Shown here piece after piece: positions 56,683 to 64,000 of a stretch of 64,000 nt of DNA; positions within the stretch are counted from its first letter, which is position 1; the number at the start of each line of letters is the position of its first letter. The position numbers were made by a program, and so were the translations under genes. Source of the DNA: Diphasiastrum complanatum (taxonomy: Eukaryota; Streptophyta; Lycopodiopsida; Lycopodiales; Lycopodiaceae). The notes below the pieces were generated by a model. The model made no database searches, was not told the origin of the DNA, and worked only from the letters and a program-made list of their open reading frames with translations. The stretch is from positions 5,122,858 to 5,186,857 of the forward strand of contig CM055106.1 in the NCBI GenBank assembly GCA_029204225.1. Direction: 5' to 3'.

Positions 56683-56897
56683 TATTGTGAATTGTGTTCT
56701 TCAGCTAGTTTTTTGGTTCCTTGTTTTGAATGTTTGATCTCTTGGAGCTGATAGCTCTGAAGCTAAATCAGCGCTCTGATAGAAGCAAGAGGCTCTAATA
56801 CCACTTTCGAGAATGAAACAAGAGGGTAGAATGCGTGCAGGGTTCAAGCACGAAACACAAAACAATTCGCCCCCGCTTTCTTCAACGAATCTCTGTA

Positions 56898-56909
56898 GCT
56901 CTGATACCA
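56898..56909 (-). promoter_or_regulatory. Co6 primer-binding site
   Basis: The minus strand reads TGGTATCAGAGC, one base after the LTR end CAACA. A degenerate second copy of the string (ggctctaataccactt on the plus strand) lies near 56,790. Confidence 0.8.
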
Positions 56910-56910
56910 C

Positions 56911-57340
56911 TGTTGAGAGTTGTTTTGAAACCCAGATGAAATTTGATTTTATCTGCGACAAAGATGATCAGTGTGCGGAATAAAGAATAAATAGCTGAAT
57001 ATGTATACACAACAATCAGACATCCAAGCATTCGAGATCATTCAAGATAAAACTACATGTGTATTTAAGCTAATGTATCATCAATGATCCTTTTCTAAGA
57101 GCGCTGTTGTGACAAACCCATACAGTGCATCGGCGTAAGAGAAGTTGTGTCTCTCACGAATAATGTTAGATCGTCTCGCTTACTAGCAGATTTATTGGAC
57201 GTTGGCTCAACAACACTATGTTTAGCTCAGGTTGACACTCAACCAATTGACAATTTGACCAATTCTCTCATCTTCGATGTGCTTATATGGGTGGAGAGAG
57301 AAAGGGTCTAATCTAATATCTGATTATAAGAACGGCTGGT
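56911..57340 (-). repeat. Co6 5' LTR (limits uncertain)
   Basis: It begins at the primer site and extends right. The TG start of the LTR on the minus strand could not be fixed because the 3' LTR copy is missing. Confidence 0.5.
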
Positions 57341-59364
57341 TAGGCACGTCCTAATGGTGTTCCAAACACGTCATCATTGTCCGTGGAGGCACCTGTCCTC
57401 CTGGTACTTTGCTTGATCTTGGTTGTACTTGGAGTGTGAAGATCCACCGCCTTTCGGTCTTCGAGCGTTGTTCGGTTTCGTGTTCTGTTCAGGCTTCGCC
57501 TTCGCCTTTGAGCTCTTTCGGTCTTCGAACATCTGACCTTCGTCTTCGAGCTCCTTCGGTCGTCAAACATTTGACCTTTGTTTTCGAGTGGACTTATGCT
57601 AAAACCGTTATGTGGCAGTTATGGTCTGGAGCAGATTTTGCCTGTGGGCAGTTTTCTTGAAGTGCCGCAGACTCGAATTCGAAAGCTAACAACGCTTTGT
57701 GGGTAAAAACATTTAGTTTTTTCAAGTGGGTCATTGTCAATCAAGTACCAAGAACCAAGATTCAAAAAGGTACCTAAATCGTGACACAGACTACCAATGT
57801 TTCACCAACCAATAAATTTAGGAATCAAGATTCAAGATCTAAGAATGTACCTGGCCAAGTGAAAGGAGAGGCCACACATGTAGCAACACCTCCAAATTGC
57901 AACTCAAGCATTATCCCTACTCTTGTTTTGGCAGCGACTCATGAGACAACCATTGCCCCCAAGCTATCAGCTCTTGCCACAATGATCATGAGCCCATGTT
58001 GATGATACTAGTAAATGGAATGTGGATGGTGTCATTGAGGAATAAATAAATAATGATTGCAATTAATAGTAGAGACTTACTCTGCTCCTTTCCCTAATAA
58101 ATTATTGAGGAATGTAGTCAAGATATAAGCGAAAACTTTATTCTCAAAATGTAGATGATAATCTACCAACATGCCTTCATGTTCTATGTTAAAGTTTTTG
58201 TTTAAGTGTGCAATAAACCATACATCAAGAGGGCAAATATGTCCGTCTTTTGTGCCCTACCCACCTTGATTCAATTGGCTATAACTTTTGATTGGAAGAT
58301 CCAATTGATTTGAAACCAATTGCTACACCATCTTGACTCTACTAGCTTTCAAACAAGCTATCTAGCATGAAATTTGGATCTAACTTAGCTATCCAACCAA
58401 AGTTGGTTGTCCTTCACACGTGTCTGAGCACTGATTTTCATACAGTACCATATCTGGTCCAATCACTTTGATAATGAGATGTGCTAGCACACCTAAAAAC
58501 CACCTTCAGATCCAATATCTAGCTTATTTATGATTTGAACTCTTTGTAAGAATTATATAGGTCTTGCACCCTCACATCCAAAAGTGAATGAGATGCGTTT
58601 TTCCAACCGTGCATTCCACTTGTGTCCAAGCCAAAAGTCTCCCACAACAACTAAGTTGGCATGAGAGCAGGGCTCTCCGGACTTGATGACTCAGGCTCAA
58701 ATCTTGATTGCCATGGAATAGAAACTCTAAGAGCTTAGCTCTAACGAAGGAGCATATAATCAACTATGACTAAGACTGGTGTTAAGGTCCTCCCTTATCC
58801 AAGGGTGGAGAAGTCTTGTCGAGGATGCACTAATCATGCTTGCAATTCTGAAGCATTTTCCACCCTTGAATGCACCCTTTCTGAATCACAAGTGAATCAA
58901 ACTACAACCTTGACGTGACCTTGTAAATGTTGTACATAACCAAACAAGGTGATCTGAAACATCAAATTAAGCCTTGCCGTGTGAAGATACGTTTACATAT
59001 TGAAATAAAATAAAATAAAATAATGATTGCAATTCAAAAGAATAAAAAAGCAAAAACAAAAACCCAATCAAAGCTCTAAGTAATCTAAGAGCAACAACTT
59101 AGCATTAAGCCAATCGTCACAATACCTTAACAACATAGCGTTGAAATTTCAAAAAAAAAAAATTGACTAGTTGCTAGTTGGGAAAAGGAAATAAAAGAAA
59201 ATGGGCCTATAAAGATGGTAGCAGTTGTGAGCACTGATAGCGGACATGTGGCATTACGCCATTGATTGAGATAAGGTTGATTATGTTTCATAGTGCAGAG
59301 GATGTAAACATATTTAGATCTTGACCGTCTATCTCTCTACTGCTACGTCAGGTATCGTTAATCC
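57341..59364. other. Two kilobases without a recognised gene
   Basis: A plus-strand frame at 57,781-58,002 (73 codons, Asn/Thr/Pro-rich) and one at 57,409-57,660 show no family motif. CTTCG-rich words occur at 57,440-57,590 (ttcggtcttcgag and variants, three to four times). At 58,984-59,010 there is an (aaaat)n run. Probably old repeat DNA. Confidence 0.45.
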
Positions 59365-59545
59365 GATGGGCTACAACTTGTAGCAGTATTCGCTTCTCTC
59401 ATGGCTCAATGCTTTTCTCACGGCTCGATGGGCTACAACTTGTAGCAGTATTCGCTTCTCTCATGGCTCAATGCTTTTCTCACGGCTCAACCTGCTACAC
59501 ATAGTAGCTCACCTCTCATGCTCAACCTGCTACACATAGTAGTGT
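59365..59545. repeat. Nested tandem duplications (62 bp x2, then 35 bp x2)
   Basis: gatgggctacaacttgtagc starts identical 62-bp units at 59,365 and 59,427. They are followed by two copies of ctcaacctgctacacatagt spaced 35 bases (59,486 and 59,521). Each unit itself holds a short inverted pair (ctacaacttgtag, ctacacatagtag). Confidence 0.92.
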
Positions 59546-60200
59546 AGCCCACCTCAGATGAACGAATGATACCTAGTCCATATTTACCAAAAAGGTACAT
59601 TCTATACTAATAGTGGAGGTTGTTTGTGGTGGTGGAGAGATTTGAGTGATGGGAGGGTGTGGCAATAGAAGGCGAGGAATGCATGCATCATCGGCATAGG
59701 TGATCTGCATCAGGGCAGGCAACAAAGGCAACGATCCTGCTCTTCGTGTACATGCGTGAGCCTAATCCATGGCCAACATAGAGCTCAAGCTCCATAGGTT
59801 GGATCGAATTTACCATCCCCCGGTACTTTACGCACCCTTTTCTCTGCATGGTCTTTAAAGTTTCACCAAGTGGTCAGTTTCTGTTGAGAGTTGTGCTTTC
59901 CCTTGATTTCAGTATCTGCTCTTTCTTTCTTGTCTGTTTGAGATTTTGATTCCTACACTCCACTGGTTTTTTTTTCCCTTTTGTGCGCATGGGTAGATCC
60001 TGGTGGTACATCACAAACCCTAAAATGTTACGTGTCTCTTTTGTTCAGACTTCCCGTGTGAAGCTTCGAATATTTCATTGTCTAATTAAATGCTCATAGG
60101 TAATAGGAACAGCCAACACCTACGTGGGCATAAATTGGCCAGTCTTATCTTTGTACTCTGCCCTAAAACCTTTGTTGCTAGCCATGACTTAGGGGCTCTT
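59546..60200. other. Non-coding stretch, no gene seen
   Basis: No motif was recognised. A T run lies at about 59,968. Confidence 0.45.
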
Positions 60201-60332
60201 TCCATGCTCGCCCTGTCACCCGGGCGCTGCGTCAGGCTACGTCTCCAAGACCTGATTGAGAAATATGCAAACCTGCTCCAACCTGTGCTGTTGTAAAATG
60301 TCACCATGCCCGGGTGAGAGGGTGAGCATGGA
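60201..60332. repeat. Inverted repeat, 25-bp arms
   Basis: Arm 1 (60,201-60,225, starts tccatgctcgccct) and arm 2 (60,308-60,332, ends gggtgagcatgga) are reverse complements with two or three mismatches around an 82-base loop. They could form a hairpin or be the ends of a small non-autonomous element. Confidence 0.75.
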
Positions 60333-60350
60333 TAGGCGCTCTTAACATTT

Positions 60351-60558
60351 GGATAAGCAAAATAATGTCTCATTATATGCATTCTGGGGGATTGAGGTTA
60401 CATCGAAAGTATGCAAAGTAGTGAACTTGCACTTCACTAATCATGTGGATAATCAAAATAGTGTCTCATTTGATGCATTAGGAAGGATTGACGTTTGCCT
60501 TATGGCTAAGATCACCTTTAAAGTATACCGAGTGGCAATAAGTACTTCACTAGTCAAT

Positions 60559-60560
<2 letters not shown>
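60351..60560. repeat. Imperfect tandem repeat of about 97 bp
   Basis: gataagcaaaataatgtctc at 60,351 recurs as gataatcaaaatagtgtctc at 60,448, and both units close with cttcactaat/cttcactagt. The second unit runs into a CT microsatellite. Confidence 0.75.

Positions 60561-60561
<1 letters not shown>

Positions 60562-60619
<58 letters not shown>
60562..60619. repeat. (CT)n microsatellite
   Basis: A CT run of about 58 bases. Confidence 0.97.
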
Positions 60620-60623
<4 letters not shown>

Positions 60624-60750
60624 TTTAGATGCCCTGTATACTATTAGATCAGAGGGAGATAACGCTCTCTCACGCTCTATGCGCTCCCATAGTTACTACA
60701 TACTTGACTTGTACTTATGTGCCTTTTGGCATGGAAAAGACATTAATAAA

Positions 60751-60753
<3 letters not shown>

Positions 60754-60788
<35 letters not shown>
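60754..60788. repeat. (CT)n microsatellite
   Basis: A CT run of about 35 bases following attaataaagct. Confidence 0.97.
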
Positions 60789-60793
<5 letters not shown>

Positions 60794-60811
60794 AATGTTG
60801 CATCAAACCAT

Positions 60812-60960
60812 GATTCGAACCTTCGAACCATCAGGGGCTGATTCGAACTGGAAAATGGTTCGAACCGGTTTGAACCGTTTTCTGGTCCCCTAACCAAAAA
60901 TAAAAAATGGTTTGAACCGTTTCTCGATTCGAATCGAGTTGATTCGACTGATTTGAATGT
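60812..60960. repeat. TTCGAA-rich degenerate short repeats
   Basis: ttcgaacc, ggttcgaa, ggtttgaacc and ttcgaatcga words recur every 10-25 bases in both orientations. No reading frame is supported. Confidence 0.7.
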
Positions 60961-62005
60961 AACCTTGTCTTTACGTAGGCTAAGTCATGCCAATAGGACT
61001 TTTGCAATATTTGGGCCTATACCCTCAAGCATTATCATAAACAAAATGATAAAAAATATCACTTATAAAAAATGGATAGAAGCTGATAACTACATAGTAA
61101 TTACCAACTAAGTGTTGGTCCTTTTTCAAAGGAACATTGTTAAGTATCTCCTACCAAGATACTAAAGACCTAAGAAAGCGGGTGGCGGACGCGGACCGGA
61201 CGTGTCCTTATTTTTGCAAATTTTTTTTTTTCAAAAAAATAAATAAAAAATACAGGCACCTGCCTACACTGTCCCCCATCCCAAAAGCAAAATAAAAGCA
61301 ATTTATGGCCCCTGTTTTTCCCCCGGAATTAATTATCAGAGGGTGTCTGATACCCACCTGCCCCCTCCTGTTAAAAAATAGGAAAACGGTACCAAAAAAA
61401 TTTGCAAAAAAATTTGCAACAGACCTAACCACTGGGCCATGCCTCTCATAACTGAGATATTACTAAACAACCATGGCTAATGAGCAATGACAAGCTAGAG
61501 ACTACTGTGACAAGCTATAGACTACTGTGACTCCGTTGATGAGATCGGTTTCTTCCCGGATGAACTTCAACAACATACTAATTAGTTATGGCACTACTTC
61601 AACACGCTACAATATGATGTCAAAATTTTGCGTACCAGCACGGGGGCTCCGAAACATCTCCCAGTTTTCAAGTCCCGACCGGACAAAGTGTCCCCGAAGC
61701 TTTGTTTAACGTCGAACTTTGGACGGACGTTGCGGGCCGACTGTCGGTCGTTTCCTCGTCCTGTTTGTTTCCACAGGTTCATATCGAGGTTGTCCACTGG
61801 TCGAAACAGACGGCACCCGAATCGGATCCCGTTTGGAGAAACGGGACCGTCGGACGGAGAGTTGCAAAACTAGTCCATTTTGCTTGACCTAGTTGCGCTT
61901 CTCTCCAGTGGAAGGGTAATTTTGACCGAACGATACCCGAATCGAGCCAGACTCGATCCCTTGGGTTCGTATCGGGATCACGAACCTATGGACTATGTTC
62001 CCGGA
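60961..62005. other. Non-coding stretch before Gy4
   Basis: It includes A/T runs (61,215-61,245) and a 21-bp tandem duplication at 61,489-61,530 (gacaagctagagactactgt). A GC-richer part with cggac and cgaatcg words lies at 61,660-61,990. No gene was recognised. Confidence 0.45.
61489..61530. repeat. 21-bp tandem duplication
   Basis: gacaagctagagactactgt and gacaagctatagactactgt lie next to each other. Confidence 0.88.
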
Positions 62006-62363
62006 TGTTACGAGCTCGTAACCAGTGCCGAACCCTAGAGAACACAGATAGGTCAGATACCACAGTCAGGGTCGTGTCCAGTGTACATGACCAACAGGGC
62101 AAGACAGTGTGAGTAGTGTGCCCCAGCACGGTCCATAGCCATGGCGGGCCTAACACAGCCTAGGGACCCTGTCAGCAGGATAGGGCCCCCAGTTGGGTCC
62201 CGACGTGCAGTCGGCCACGTCAGTGACACGTGGCCGACACTTGGCAGTTGCATGCTACCAGTCCTCACACTGGGCTAGGAGGGGCTTACTCTATATCAGG
62301 GAGTAGGCAAGGTTGGGTGGATCAGTTAGTGTTTGCCCTACTGTGGTGTTAGGATCTATTACA
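62006..62363 (+). repeat. Gy4 5' LTR, about 358 bp
   Basis: It starts TGTTACGAGCTCGTAAC and ends ATTACA, one base before the primer site. The bases before it are ccgga. A TATA-like CTATAT lies at 62,291-62,296, placing the transcript start about 30 bases later. The second LTR is outside the window, so the start is inferred. Confidence 0.7.
62291..62296 (+). promoter_or_regulatory. TATA-like box in the Gy4 LTR
   Basis: CTATAT lies about 70 bases before the LTR end, a usual spacing for a short LTR. Confidence 0.4.
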
Positions 62364-62364
62364 C

Positions 62365-62376
62365 TGGTATCAGAGC
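62365..62376 (+). promoter_or_regulatory. Gy4 primer-binding site
   Basis: TGGTATCAGAGC follows the LTR end after one base. Confidence 0.88.
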
Positions 62377-62377
62377 C

Positions 62378-63167
62378 ATCTCCATCCTAGGGAGTTCAGG
62401 ACAGTAGTAGAGAAAGCTATCAGAAGATAGGAAGTGTTTCTCAGATTCTCAGAGAGGAATAGAGGAGGAGGATCGCTGTAGGAGCAGCCTTCAAACTTCT
62501 GATTTCCACTGAGAAATCACAGTAGCAAGGAGTCAGATTCCAATTGTAGGTAACTCGCTGAAAAAACAGCTGTTTCTCACTGAGTTCAAAGGATTCTCTA
62601 TAGTTTTCCCAGCGAAATTAGAGTAGGAAGAAGCCAGCACCTTCATCGCTGTACAGTTAGAGACCTACATCCGATTTCCAGGGAAAAAGCTACTGGTTCT
62701 CAGCGAGTTGGAAGCCAAAAAGGAGGAGCAGGGCCAGCGTTGCCAGTGCTTCTGAAAATCTGGTTTTTCAACAAGTTTTTGAGCCCCAACGTCAGAGATT
62801 TGGAGCAAGAGGATTCCTACCAGATCAGCGAGTAGGAGACTTCTGAAATTTCAGAATTCAGAAGGGTTTTTGGACTTCAGATTTGCCTTTTTGTGGACAA
62901 GTTGGATTGCAATCAGACCAGCGAGCTACTATCCTCAAAAACCCGAGAAATTTAGCACCGTTTTGAAGCCTCAAACTGGCATTTTTCGGAACAGCAGGTC
63001 TGAAATCTTGGGGAAAAGAGCTGAAAGGGTTCCTCTTCATTCTTTCTTTGGAAGTATAGTCCTCAGAAACAGCTAAGTCATCTTTCCTTTTCCTTGTACA
63101 GTTGTAAATTAGTCTTTTAGACTTTTTTTCCTTCAGAAGTTAAGGTAGCTCTCTTTCAGTTCTGAAG
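62378..63167 (+). other. Gy4 untranslated leader
   Basis: About 790 bases with repeated words such as cagcgag and ttctcag. It has no supported gene and ends at the gag start codon. Confidence 0.6.
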
Positions 63168-64000
63168 ATGACCACTCCTCAGGGACCTGATCAACCCCCG
63201 GAGAGAGGCTTCGACGAACTTGAAACAGAAGCCTTGGCTTACAGAAAAGGGAAGGAACCCATGGAAGTAGAAGAACAGGAACAGTTCGCCGAAGAACCCG
63301 ACGAACTGGTTACCAAGGAGCAGTTCCTCCAATTGGTAACTGAAGTGGATGAACTGAAGCTGGCATTAGCCAATTTCAAGTCCAGTGTGGACGACTCGTT
63401 CGCTGAACTCAAAAACTTGATTTTGAGCTCTGCGAAAGGAAGCCTTTCCTCCACTTCTCAGTTATCCCCTTCTCCACTTCCATCAGTTTCGGGTGAGACT
63501 TTACGGTCTCACCCCAGTGTTTTTAAAGATTTAAAGCCTCCTACTTTTAATGGGGAAGAGAAGGATAGAAATACAGATATTCTACAAACCTTCCTCAGCA
63601 AATGGAAGAACATTCATGCTCTTAAACAGACCCCTGACCATTTGCAAGCAATTGAGGCCAGTCTTTCTTTAGGGCCTATGGCCTATAAGTGGTGGTTAAA
63701 TCTCCAGGAGACTGGGCAGACTCCCCGGTCATGGAAAGCTTTTGAAGAAGCTTTCCTAAGAGAATTTCTACCAGAGAATGAACTTGATAGAGCCTGGGAA
63801 GCCTGGGAAAGAACAGTAATGGACAAGTCCCTCATCCAATATATCTCGCAGTATCGAGAGGCAATTTTAAAGATTAAAAATATGGATGACTATCAAAAAA
63901 TCAGGGGATTTGTCCGTGGCCTCAAAGATGAATATAAAGTAGAGGTCCAGAGAAACTCGCCTACTACCCTTGAGCAAGCTCTCAGATATGCTCAAATCTA
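63168..64000 (+). CDS. Gy4 gag (Ty3/gypsy), uninterrupted, runs off the window
   Basis: From ATG 63,168 the frame is open for 277 codons to the right edge, with no stop or shift, unlike every other element here. The N-terminal part is acidic (MEVEEQEQFAEEPDELV), then a heptad-like coiled coil (about residues 48-80: TKEQFLQLVTEVDELKLALA), a Ser-rich hinge, and the capsid domain: VFKDLKPPTFNGEEKDRNTD, LSKWKNIHAL, AIEASLSLGPMAYKWWLNLQ, WKAFEEAFLREFLPENELDR, IRGFVRGLKDEY. This is the Retrotrans_gag arrangement of gypsy elements. It would form the virus-like particle. Zinc knuckle and pol are expected to the right of the window. The intact frame, LTR and primer site suggest a recent insertion. Confidence 0.92.
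   Translation, partial: MTTPQGPDQPPERGFDELETEALAYRKGKEPMEVEEQEQFAEEPDELVTKEQFLQLVTEVDELKLALANFKSSVDDSFAELKNLILSSAKGSLSSTSQLSPSPLPSVSGETLRSHPSVFKDLKPPTFNGEEKDRNTDILQTFLSKWKNIHALKQTPDHLQAIEASLSLGPMAYKWWLNLQETGQTPRSWKAFEEAFLREFLPENELDRAWEAWERTVMDKSLIQYISQYREAILKIKNMDDYQKIRGFVRGLKDEYKVEVQRNSPTTLEQALRYAQI

Noticed and set aside
57781-58002. A 73-codon Asn/Thr/Pro-rich frame
   Set aside because: It has no recognisable motif, no neighbour context and a length expected by chance.
60349-60841. A 154-codon plus-strand frame and its neighbour
   Set aside because: More than a third is CT-repeat translation and the rest is an imperfect tandem repeat; it has no family resemblance.

Overview
The window is nuclear DNA of a land plant with a large, retrotransposon-loaded genome. 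The signs are several LTR retrotransposon lineages (Ty1/copia and Ty3/gypsy, the latter including a chromovirus), primer sites complementary to plant initiator-Met tRNA (TGGTATCAGAGC), spliced exons with GT-AG and GC-AG introns, and long CT/GA/AT microsatellites. I cannot name the species. There is no prokaryotic, plastid or CRISPR content and I see no tRNA or rRNA gene.

The only recognisable host gene lies at 7,965-9,102 on the minus strand: the first three coding exons (202 codons, no stop) of an OSCA/CSC1-type mechanosensitive ion channel. Exon 4 and later exons are not seen in the 7.9 kb to the left, which is retroelement debris. The gene therefore either has a very long TE-filled intron or is truncated. 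A four-unit tandem repeat (10,148-10,758) lies about 1 kb upstream of its start codon.

Layout, left to right. 943-6,178: decayed gypsy element Gy1. 6,179-7,110 (minus): LTR and chromodomain end of a chromovirus. 7,476-7,690: copia scrap Co1. 7,965-9,102: OSCA exons. 11,200-13,301: copia Co2. 13,800-15,231: Gy2, same family as Gy1. 15,232-22,814 (minus) and 22,815 to about 29,050 (plus): two members (GyA, GyB) of one gypsy family lying head to head. Both carry an extra ORF between integrase and the 3' LTR. 29,054-33,905: copia Co3. 34,280-36,530 (minus): an unidentified decayed coding sequence, with a second piece at 47,955-48,300. 37,187-42,766 (minus): copia Co4. 44,779-45,700 (minus): gypsy scrap Gy3. 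45,740-47,950 (minus): copia Co5. 48,785-49,587 and 55,308 to about 57,340 (minus): copia Co6, split by the insertion of copia Co7 (49,588-55,307, plus). 57,341-62,005: repeat-rich DNA without genes. 62,006-64,000: Gy4, the youngest-looking element, with LTR, primer site, leader and an uninterrupted gag running off the right edge.

All elements except Gy4 are broken by stops, frameshifts or lost ends. Reverse transcriptase was lost in different ways: an Asp-to-Ala change (Gy2), an 11-base active-site deletion (Co5), a 23-base duplication upstream of RT (Gy1) and truncation (Co3). The item most worth following is the extra ORF of the GyA/GyB family: a long protein with an unrecognised N-terminal domain and a coiled coil, preceded by a spacer filled with GGCGAAGG/CCTTCGCC motifs that both copies keep.
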